Shown: one piece after another, positions 6,380-13,208 of the stretch
Numbering within the stretch: the first letter of the stretch is position 1
Layout of the letters: every line of letters starts with the position of its first letter
Assembly (NCBI GenBank): GCA_937907035.1
Contig: CALCTX010000010.1
Location: 1-15,674, forward strand
Direction: 5' to 3'
DNA: 15,674 bases
From: an uncultured Selenomonadales bacterium
Lineage (GTDB): Bacteria; Bacillota_C; Negativicutes; Selenomonadales; Selenomonadaceae
Notes under the pieces: model-generated
Databases searched by the model: none
Told to the model about the DNA's origin: nothing
What the model saw: the letters and a program-made list of their open reading frames with translations, nothing else
Made by a program: the position numbers and the translations under genes

Positions 6380-6962
6380 TTATTTGGCAGAGCTTTTACA
6401 ACCGCTTCACAAGCTGATCAATTCCGGTATGGATTTAGCAATACAGTTTGAAGTTCCGGCATTGATCGATTTCGCTATTTTTTCAGCGATTGCCGGAGTT
6501 ACGGTTCTCGGGGCTTTTGGAGTAGTATTGTGGCGGAATTTGGTTCATAGTGCATTGTGCCTTACGCTTTCTTTCATCGGGATTTCCTGCTTGTATTTTT
6601 TCCTCGGTGCTGATTATCTGGGGGCAGTACAGTTGATGGTGTATGGCGGAGCCGTATCGATATTGCTCGTTATGGGTATTATGTTTACCAGACGTAGTGA
6701 TATGGCACATTCAAATCCGTCACGAGGATTGGTGCCGCATTTGGTTGCTTTGACTGTTTCTGGCGGCTTCCTGGCTGTTATGACGATAGTTACGCTATTT
6801 ACGAAGTTTGAGCAGGCACCAACTCAGTTTGCTGAGACAGCAGGCGGGCTGGCAGACCTGATGCTGACAAAGTTTGTTTTACCGTTTGAGATAGTTGCAG
6901 TATTGCTTTTGGCTGCATTGGTCGGAGCAGTGATCGTGGCGAAAGGGGTGGATGAGACATGA
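6369..6962 (+). CDS. nuoJ: Complex I subunit J
   Basis: Membrane subunit (ND6 family) with five helices. Its third helix contains the pi-bulge segment that gates the central water channel. The 197-residue product shows this helix as GAVQLMVYGGAVSILLVMGIM, including the conserved Tyr, and the last-helix signature LPFEIVAVLLLAALVGAVIVA. Compared with typical NuoJ, which begins at the first helix, about 30 extra N-terminal residues precede LIDFAIFSAIAG. An internal ATG (codon 21) has no ribosome binding site, whereas ATG 6369 is preceded by GGAGGTGAAG, so the extension looks real. The start lies inside the end of nuoI and the stop overlaps nuoK. Confidence 0.94.
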   Translation: MSLDYLAELLQPLHKLINSGMDLAIQFEVPALIDFAIFSAIAGVTVLGAFGVVLWRNLVHSALCLTLSFIGISCLYFFLGADYLGAVQLMVYGGAVSILLVMGIMFTRRSDMAHSNPSRGLVPHLVALTVSGGFLAVMTIVTLFTKFEQAPTQFAETAGGLADLMLTKFVLPFEIVAVLLLAALVGAVIVAKGVDET

Positions 6963-7306
6963 TAGAATTCGCAATGTATGTCTTCAACCTCATTATCCAT
7001 GTCGGGCTGCAACATTTCCTGTTGTTGTCAGCAGTTATTTTTTCGATAGGATTGTTTGGTTTATTTACCAAGAAAGGTATCATTTCTGTGTTGATGTGTG
7101 TGGAACTCATGCTCAATGCGGTTAATATCAATTTATTGGCGTTTAATCATTATTTGCCGGTCAAAGATCTGTCCGGTCAGTTGATGGCAATTTTTGCTAT
7201 AGCAGTAGCTGCAGCCGAAGTTGCTATAGGCTTGGCATTGGCGGTTCGTATATATCATGACCGGAAGACGATCAATGTCGATGATCTGAACAGGATGAGA
7301 GGATAG
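6959..7306 (+). CDS. nuoK: Complex I subunit K
   Basis: Membrane subunit (ND4L family) with three helices, forming part of a proton channel next to NuoJ and NuoN. The 115-residue product has the conserved membrane glutamates E49 in CVELMLNAVN and E87 in AAAEVAIGLA. The usual NuoK begins near the LQHFLLLSAVIFSIG segment, so about 14 additional N-terminal residues are present. The start ATG 6959 overlaps the nuoJ stop (ATGA) and has GAAAGGGGTGG just upstream, so I keep it; ATG 6974 is a possible alternative. It is followed 14 bases later by nuoL. Confidence 0.94.
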   Translation: MIEFAMYVFNLIIHVGLQHFLLLSAVIFSIGLFGLFTKKGIISVLMCVELMLNAVNINLLAFNHYLPVKDLSGQLMAIFAIAVAAAEVAIGLALAVRIYHDRKTINVDDLNRMRG

Positions 7307-7320
7307 GAGGGATTTGAAGG

Positions 7321-9216
7321 ATGTTTAGTGAATTTGCGCTCACACATGCCTGGCTGATCCCACTTCTGCCGGCATTGGCGTTTGTTGTCATTGGATTGGG
7401 AACACGTAAGGATAAGAGACTGTCACAGTATATTGCGCTTCCTATGGCAATATCGAGTTTTTTGCTTTCCTGCGGAGTAACTTGGGCTGTATATGTTAAT
7501 AAAATATCAATGGAAACGCCATTTGTTCAACAGGCGGTCTGGATGGAAGTTGGCAAGTTGAAGCTGAGTATGGGGGTATTGATCGATCCGCTTACTGTTA
7601 TGATGCTGATGGTTGTCACTACGGTTGCTATGTTAGTCCAGTTTTATTCCGTCGGTTATATGGACGATGATCCGGGATGCGGCCGGTTCTTTGCGTTCCT
7701 TTCTTTGTTTGAAGCATCGATGCTGGGACTGGTTATCGCGGTAAGCTTTGTTCAGATGTATGCTTTTTGGGAACTGGTTGGCTTGTGTTCCTATCTTTTG
7801 CACTTATTGCTGCCGACATTGCCACTACTTGTAACCCGAAGTATAGCCAGGTGCTTGTGGATCCCGATACCGAGGATGTTATTGGGTATCCTGTTATTGC
7901 AGATTACCTTTGGAACACTTGATTTTCAGGAACTTAAAGTATTAGTTCCTCAATACATTTGGGTTTATGGAACCGGGTTTATGTCGGTTGTCGGATTGTT
8001 GCTTTTTATCGGACCAATTGGCAAATCCGGTCAGTTCCCGTTGCATGTATGGTTGCCTGATGCTATGGAAGGTCCGACTCCGGTGTCGGCACTTATTCAT
8101 GCGGCAACTATGGTTGTAGCGGGTGTATATCTTGTCGGCAGAGCATATTTTATCTTTATTGAATTGCCGTTGGTAATGACATTTATCGCCTGGCTGGGTG
8201 GTTTTACTGCGATATTTGCTGCATCAATAGCGATGACTCAGCGACCGATAAAGAAGATACTTGCTTATTCGACGATCAGCCAGCTCGGTTATATGATGTT
8301 GGCTTTGGGTGTCGGTTCTCTTACTGCTTCAATGTTCCATCTCATGACACATGCGTTTTTTAAAGCATTGTTGTTCCTGGGAGCTGGTGCGGTAATGCAT
8401 GCTATGCATGATGAAGCCGATATTTTCAAAATGGGCGGATTGTGGCAGAAAATGCCGGTAACATTTGCGACAATGACGATTGGTGTATTGGCAATTGCCG
8501 GGCTCCCGCCGTTTGCCGGATTTTTCTCGAAAGATGAGATACTGGCAGCCGCTTTGAAAGTAAGTTTGCCGTTATATATTATTGCGGCGGTTACGGCGTT
8601 TATGACGGCATTTTATATGTCAAGGCTCTTGTTTGTCGCTTTCCTCGGCGAACTGAAACCGGATTGCCCGGCGCATGAGGTTGACAAATTCATGCGGACT
8701 CCGCTGATGGTATTGGCATTTTTGGCAGTTATCAGCGGTTTGTGGGGACATTTTGCCGGCTTTGGCGAATGGGTACGGTATGGTGTTCCGGAACATGAGG
8801 GTATCAATCTGCTGATAGCCGGTTCTTCAACGGTACTGTCATTGATAGCAATATTTTTGGCTTATCAGATTTATGTATCGCATCGCTGGTCAGCGTATGA
8901 GATCAGTCAGAAAGCCGGATTGCTTTATAAGTTCAGTTTTAACAAATATTACATTGATGAGATCTATACAATCATCCGCAATATTTTCTGTGATGGCATG
9001 GGAAAGGTTTGTTATTGGATAGATCTTCATGTAGTCGATTTTTTAGTCAACACTTCGGCAAAAATGGTCGGCTGGTTTGGGCATGGTCTGTGTGTTTTCC
9101 AGACAGGGCAGGCTCAGTCATATGCGGCAGTTTTTATTTGCGGAGTTATCGTGTTGACGGCATATAGCCTTTATTTCGCTTATAAGATGTTTGTTATGTT
9201 GGGAGGTGCATATTGA
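7321..9216 (+). CDS. nuoL: Complex I subunit L (distal antiporter-like proton pump)
   Basis: Large Mrp-antiporter-like membrane subunit (ND5 family) at the far end of the membrane arm, with the long lateral helix at its C-terminus. The 631-residue length is normal. Key residues present are E151 in FWELVGLCSYLL (TM5), K235 in GPIGKSGQFPLHVWLPDAMEG (TM7), the following HAATMVVAGVYLV, and K404 in FFSKDEI (TM12). Residues 161-185 (bases 7801-7875) are abnormal: the family has an Ala/Lys-rich stretch followed by KAFxVxRxGD here, and this protein shows a Leu/Pro-rich sequence without it. The flanks are canonical and the frame is kept. Closely spaced compensating indels, real or from assembly, are the likely cause. 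The gene start ATG 7321 follows AGGAGGG (7305-7311); its stop overlaps nuoM by one base. Confidence 0.93.
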   Translation: MFSEFALTHAWLIPLLPALAFVVIGLGTRKDKRLSQYIALPMAISSFLLSCGVTWAVYVNKISMETPFVQQAVWMEVGKLKLSMGVLIDPLTVMMLMVVTTVAMLVQFYSVGYMDDDPGCGRFFAFLSLFEASMLGLVIAVSFVQMYAFWELVGLCSYLLHLLLPTLPLLVTRSIARCLWIPIPRMLLGILLLQITFGTLDFQELKVLVPQYIWVYGTGFMSVVGLLLFIGPIGKSGQFPLHVWLPDAMEGPTPVSALIHAATMVVAGVYLVGRAYFIFIELPLVMTFIAWLGGFTAIFAASIAMTQRPIKKILAYSTISQLGYMMLALGVGSLTASMFHLMTHAFFKALLFLGAGAVMHAMHDEADIFKMGGLWQKMPVTFATMTIGVLAIAGLPPFAGFFSKDEILAAALKVSLPLYIIAAVTAFMTAFYMSRLLFVAFLGELKPDCPAHEVDKFMRTPLMVLAFLAVISGLWGHFAGFGEWVRYGVPEHEGINLLIAGSSTVLSLIAIFLAYQIYVSHRWSAYEISQKAGLLYKFSFNKYYIDEIYTIIRNIFCDGMGKVCYWIDLHVVDFLVNTSAKMVGWFGHGLCVFQTGQAQSYAAVFICGVIVLTAYSLYFAYKMFVMLGGAY

Positions 9217-10748
9217 TGGACTTTCCAATTATTACGACAGTATTGGGATTGCCTCTCCTGGCAGCAATAGCTTCCTGTTTTATTCCCCGCGAACAGGGAA
9301 GAAACGTCAGAAACTTGGCAGCCGGTGCATTATGGACCGATCTGGCTTTGACATTGTATATGTTTTTCCATTATGATACTTCGGTTGGCGGAATACAATT
9401 TGCGGAGCATATTCCATGGATTACAGATCTGGGAGTAGCGTATTCAGTCGGGGTAGACGGCATTTCAATGCCGTTGCTGTTGTTGGCCAATGCGATTGGT
9501 CTGTCAGCAATTTATGAGTCATGGAATACCGAAAAACGAACCAAAGAATTTTTCATATTATTGCTGTTCCTTATTACTGCGGTAATGGGAACTTTCGTAG
9601 CACGGGATATTTTCCTCTTCCTCATTTGCTATGAAGGAGGAATAATTCCAATATACATTTTGGTGCTTATTTGGGGTTCTACAAAGCGTGTTTCCAAGGA
9701 ATACGCCGGATTGAAGCTGACACTTTATTTGTTGATCGGGTCCGGATTTATGTTGGTCGGTATAGTATATATTTATCTGACAGCGTTCCCGGAAGGTATG
9801 CGGACCTTCGATATGAATGCTTTGATAATGGCCTCACAGACGGGGGCATTTAGTGAGCAGTTCCAAAGAGTGGCCTTTTTGTTATTGGCTATGGCGTTTG
9901 CTCCGTTGCTTTCTATGTGTCCGTTCCACAACTGGTCTCCGGATGGTCACGCCGGGGCGCCGACTGCAGTGTCGATGATACATGCCGGCCTCTTAAAAAA
10001 GATTGGTGTGTACGGCCTTTTACGTATCGGTTTTATGATATTGCCGTTGGGAGCTAAATACTGGTCACCGGTACTGGCGTTTTGCGCAATGCTCAGTGTT
10101 GTCTATGCAGCATATATCGCTATGGTGCAAAAGGATTTGAAGTACATTATAGGGTATTCGTCAGTTTCCCACATGGGTTATATTTTGCTGGGATTTTCCG
10201 CTCTCAATATTGTCAGTGTCAGCGGTGCAGTCGGAAATATGGTTGCGCATGGAATGATGTCAGCTCTGTTCTTCTCACAGATAGGGTATGTTTATGAGAA
10301 AACACATTTGCGCAGCATACCGGAAATTTGCGGTTTAGCACATCAGATGCCAAAAGTTACGATCGGCTTTATGCTGGCAGGTATGGCATCTGTCGGACTG
10401 CCGGGACTCATCAGTTTTGTTCCGGAAATTACGATATTTATGGGTACTATTGGAGTTTATCCGGTATTTGCGGTTGCGGCTATAGCCGGAATTATATTTA
10501 CGGCTCTTTATGTACTCAGAATGCTGGCTAAAGTTCTTTTTGGACCGCGGTCGGAAAGATTTGATAAATATCCTGATGAGCAGGGGCCGGATATGTTCCC
10601 GTTGCTCATTCTCGGGACATTTATTATTTGCTTCGGGTTGTTCCCACAGCTTTTATTCAGCCTGATAGGTTCGGGCGTTGAACCCTTGGCCCCGATATTT
10701 GAGCGTATTGCAGATGCGCCGACTGTGTTAGGGGGTGTTCCGTGGTGA
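9216..10748 (+). CDS. nuoM: Complex I subunit M (antiporter-like proton pump)
   Basis: Mrp-antiporter-like membrane subunit (ND4 family) with about 14 helices. The 510-residue product keeps the TM5 glutamate (E140 in CYEGGIIPIYILVLIWG), the TM8 lysine region (K261 in HAGLLKKIG), and a TM12 acidic residue in FVPEITIFMG. It belongs to a variant with FHNWSPDGHAGAPTAVS in place of the E. coli-type FHxWLPDAHxxAPTAGS. The TM7 lysine (E. coli K234) is missing: the aligned segment reads FAPLLSMCPFH, with L231 at that place. I chose ATG 9216 (TGATG overlap with the nuoL stop), 7 bases after GGGAGGTG; a TTG one codon earlier is less likely. It overlaps nuoN by a few bases. Confidence 0.94.
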   Translation: MDFPIITTVLGLPLLAAIASCFIPREQGRNVRNLAAGALWTDLALTLYMFFHYDTSVGGIQFAEHIPWITDLGVAYSVGVDGISMPLLLLANAIGLSAIYESWNTEKRTKEFFILLLFLITAVMGTFVARDIFLFLICYEGGIIPIYILVLIWGSTKRVSKEYAGLKLTLYLLIGSGFMLVGIVYIYLTAFPEGMRTFDMNALIMASQTGAFSEQFQRVAFLLLAMAFAPLLSMCPFHNWSPDGHAGAPTAVSMIHAGLLKKIGVYGLLRIGFMILPLGAKYWSPVLAFCAMLSVVYAAYIAMVQKDLKYIIGYSSVSHMGYILLGFSALNIVSVSGAVGNMVAHGMMSALFFSQIGYVYEKTHLRSIPEICGLAHQMPKVTIGFMLAGMASVGLPGLISFVPEITIFMGTIGVYPVFAVAAIAGIIFTALYVLRMLAKVLFGPRSERFDKYPDEQGPDMFPLLILGTFIICFGLFPQLLFSLIGSGVEPLAPIFERIADAPTVLGGVPW

Positions 10749-12190
10749 ATTTCTTTGCAATAAGTACAGAAATAGCTATTGTTATCTTAATGGCAGTGGT
10801 GGTTATCGGTGATCTTCTTATGCCGAAAGAAGCTTCACGGGCAAAACTTGGGTACCTGACAATTTGTGGGTTGTTGGCAGTATTGCTGTATTCCCTGAGT
10901 CAATATCATATTTGTGAGAGTCCGGCATTTTATGCGGGGCTGTATACTGTTGACAATTATGCGCTGTTTTTCAAGCAGCTGTTTATTGTTGGCATAATCT
11001 TTACGGTTTTGTTTTCTATTGAGTATGTCGATACTATGCTGACATATCGCGGCGAATATTATGCATTGTTGTTGTCGGCTTTGCTTGGTATGTGTGTGCT
11101 GGCGTCGGCAAATGATTTCATGACCGTTTTTGTCGGGCTTGAGCTGATGACGGTTTCGTTCTATATTTTGGTCAGCATGAAGATGACAGACGCATTGTCC
11201 TCCGAAGCAGGAACGAAGTACCTTATTGTTGGTGCAGTTTCAACTGCGGTAATGTTGTATGGAATAAGTTTGATTTATGGTTCAACCGGAACTCTGATCT
11301 TTGCGGAGATTTGGGGAAATACGCATTTGCTTCGGGCTGCCGGAATGGCCGGAGCGGTAATGGTTATGATCGGGTTTTTCTTTAAACTGTCAGTTATCCC
11401 GTTTCACATGTGGGCTCCGGATGTTTATCAAGGAGCACCGACGCCGGTTACTGCATTGTTAGCGATGGGCTCAAAGGCTGCGGGTATAGCTGTGTTTATG
11501 AGAATCTTATTTGCAGCATTCCCAATTCTTGGCGGTCTGTTTGTGCCGATGCTGGCAGTTCTTTCAGCAGTTTGTATGATCGGCGGCAATGTTATGGCGA
11601 TCAAACAGGACGATGTAAAACGTATGTTAGCGTATTCGTCTATTGCACAGGCCGGTTATATGATGGTCGGAATTGTAGCGGCTGGCCCGGCGGGGATGAA
11701 AGCTGTTATGTTTTATGCAATGCTTTATGTATTCGCCAATGTCGGGGCATTTGCTGTTTTATCGACAGTAGAATCGCAACGTGGCGGGACAGGACATAGT
11801 GACATAACAGGTCTTGCCCAGACGGCACCGCTCTTGGCGGCAGTGATGACAGTTTCTCTTTTGTCTATGGCCGGTATTCCCCCAACAGCCGGTTTTGCAG
11901 GAAAAATATATTTGTTTTCTGCAGTAGTTGATCAAGGCCATTTGTGGCTGGCGTTTGTCGGCTTTGTTATGTCAATGATTTCGGTTTATTATTACTTCAT
12001 GGTCACGAAAGCAATGTATCGTGATATTTCAGAAGTTGAGGAAAAAGCCGGGTATCTTGAGCCGGTGAAGGTATCTTTAATGGTTCGGGCAGCAGCGTTG
12101 ATCGCTGTTATTACAACTATCGGAATTGGTCTTTGGCCTGAAGGGTTGGCTCAGCTGACAAATTTGGCAGCATACACATTTCTGAGATAA
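10742..12190 (+). CDS. nuoN: Complex I subunit N (antiporter-like proton pump)
   Basis: Third Mrp-antiporter-like membrane subunit (ND2 family), nearest the central part of the membrane arm. The 482-residue product has about 14 helices. The conserved acidic residue is E134 in FVGLELMTVSFYIL, the TM7 lysine is K215 in GFFFKLSVIPFHMWAPDVYQG, and a TM12 lysine sits in GFAGKIYLF. The start is one of two adjacent GTG codons (10742 or 10745), 6 or 9 bases after GGGGG; both overlap the nuoM stop, and the sequence does not decide between them. It is the last gene of the operon, followed by a terminator four bases after its stop codon. Confidence 0.95.
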   Translation: MVNFFAISTEIAIVILMAVVVIGDLLMPKEASRAKLGYLTICGLLAVLLYSLSQYHICESPAFYAGLYTVDNYALFFKQLFIVGIIFTVLFSIEYVDTMLTYRGEYYALLLSALLGMCVLASANDFMTVFVGLELMTVSFYILVSMKMTDALSSEAGTKYLIVGAVSTAVMLYGISLIYGSTGTLIFAEIWGNTHLLRAAGMAGAVMVMIGFFFKLSVIPFHMWAPDVYQGAPTPVTALLAMGSKAAGIAVFMRILFAAFPILGGLFVPMLAVLSAVCMIGGNVMAIKQDDVKRMLAYSSIAQAGYMMVGIVAAGPAGMKAVMFYAMLYVFANVGAFAVLSTVESQRGGTGHSDITGLAQTAPLLAAVMTVSLLSMAGIPPTAGFAGKIYLFSAVVDQGHLWLAFVGFVMSMISVYYYFMVTKAMYRDISEVEEKAGYLEPVKVSLMVRAAALIAVITTIGIGLWPEGLAQLTNLAAYTFLR

Positions 12191-12194
12191 TTTT

Positions 12195-12232
12195 AAAAGC
12201 ACTGTTCTCATTTGCTGAGGACAGTGCTTTTT
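12195..12232 (+). terminator. Rho-independent terminator of the nuo operon
   Basis: A 16-base-pair stem, AAAAGCACTGTTCTCA (12195-12210) against TGAGGACAGTGCTTTT (12216-12231) with one G-U pair, closes a TTTGC loop. It ends in five T (12228-12232), part of which pairs with the leading A tract. It starts four bases after the nuoN stop codon. Confidence 0.93.
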
Positions 12233-12256
12233 CTGACAAAAGACATTAAATATTTG

Positions 12257-12285
12257 GCAGGAAAATGTTCATATTTGGCGAATAA
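12257..12285 (+). promoter_or_regulatory. Candidate SigH-dependent promoter of the coiled-coil gene
   Basis: GCAGGAAAA (12257-12265), 11 bases (12266-12276) and GGCGAATAA (12277-12285) match every position of the remembered SigH consensus RnAGGAwWW-N11/12-RnnGAATww. Transcription would begin near 12290-12293, about 35 bases before the start codon at 12327. No convincing sigma-A promoter was found in the 12233-12326 gap. The sequence ATATTTGGC occurs twice here, at 12250-12258 and 12271-12279, 21 bases apart, flanking and overlapping the promoter. Confidence 0.55.
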
Positions 12286-12326
12286 AACTAATAGAAAAAT
12301 TCGTTGGAATATCCGGCAGAGGAGAA

Positions 12327-13178
12327 ATGATCGTGAATGTGTTAGTTTTTGGCGGATTGTTTATTTTTACGTTGATGCTGATCTTTCTTGCGGGAGCAGT
12401 GATCCTTGTCAAAGAAAAAGGGACAAAGGTTATGGCTCTGGCAGGCATTTTTGTGTTGTTTTTTTCGGTAGGTGTTACCTGGCTGGCCTATAAAGCTATT
12501 GGTGATTATCAGGCAAAGGAACAGATAGCTCAGGAAGAGAAGGTTCGTGAAAAACTGGAAAAATTGCAGTGGGAACGTGAAGAAAAACGGATCATTGAAG
12601 AAGAACGTAAAAGGATAGAAGTGCGGGAGAAAGCAAGAGCAGTTAAGGAACAGGAAATAGCAGACAAAGCAGAAAAAGAAAAGGAAATAAAGGAAAAACT
12701 TGCACAGGAACAAGCGGCAAAAAACAAGAAAAATATGCCGGCAGCAGAGAAAAAAGTTCCTGTGGAGAAAAAACCGATCGATCCGAAAGAGGAAGAGAAG
12801 TTTCAGGCAAAACTGGCACAATGGGATGAATTGGGCGGAGCATTGGCAGAGGTTGAAGATGCTATGTATCGCAAAGTGGTAGAGATAAATACACAGATTA
12901 AAAAGATCAGTGATGACTATAATCAGGGGAAAATAAATGGTTATGAAGAATTAAGTCAGCGGGCCAGATTGGAAATTCAGAAGCAAGAGATTATCATAAA
13001 AGCGCAAAATGATAAAAAAGCTTTGCTGGATAAGGCAACACTTATTTCTGATGAAGAAAAAAAGAATGACCGGGATTTATTGGAACGACGGAAAAAACAA
13101 GCGGAAACCGATCGGGAAAAAAGTATTGAGATGTTAAAAAAGGTAGAAGAAAGCAGCAAGGTGTTTAAAGCATTGTAA
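12327..13178 (+). CDS. Unrecognised membrane protein: two N-terminal helices plus long charged coiled coil
   Basis: I do not recognise this 283-residue protein. Two hydrophobic helices at about 4-27 and 35-55 are separated by the basic turn KEKGTK. From about residue 58 to 150 the protein is almost entirely Lys, Glu, Arg, Gln and Ala with heptad-like spacing, as in a TolA-like or generic coiled coil. A short Pro/Lys linker (about 135-152) leads to a second helical segment (about 155-283), which looks less repetitive and may be the conserved part. The topology is probably a helical hairpin anchor with a large cytoplasmic coil, given the positive charges after the second helix (inference). The start ATG 12327 follows GAGGAG. 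It lies downstream of a SigH-like promoter and 30 bases before mnmA with no terminator between. The strongly biased composition would make database matches unreliable. Confidence 0.85.
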   Translation: MIVNVLVFGGLFIFTLMLIFLAGAVILVKEKGTKVMALAGIFVLFFSVGVTWLAYKAIGDYQAKEQIAQEEKVREKLEKLQWEREEKRIIEEERKRIEVREKARAVKEQEIADKAEKEKEIKEKLAQEQAAKNKKNMPAAEKKVPVEKKPIDPKEEEKFQAKLAQWDELGGALAEVEDAMYRKVVEINTQIKKISDDYNQGKINGYEELSQRARLEIQKQEIIIKAQNDKKALLDKATLISDEEKKNDRDLLERRKKQAETDREKSIEMLKKVEESSKVFKAL

Positions 13179-13208
13179 ACTTTGACAGAACAGAAATGGG
13201 ATGAGACC

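Noticed and set aside
7802..7920. A separate protein in the +2 frame of nuoL reading SFALIAADIATTCNPK onward
   Set aside because: It continues into the out-of-frame reading of clearly conserved NuoL and soon meets a stop; only its brief resemblance to the NuoL loop is kept as evidence for indels.
9897..9920. Frameshift as the cause of the missing NuoM lysine
   Set aside because: Neither other frame gives the family sequence, and MCPFHNWSPDGH continues without interruption.
12342..12821. 159-codon open frame on the minus strand
   Set aside because: It is the antisense of the Lys/Glu-rich coiled coil, giving a Phe/Leu/Cys-rich sequence, has no ribosome binding site, and codon pattern supports the + strand gene.
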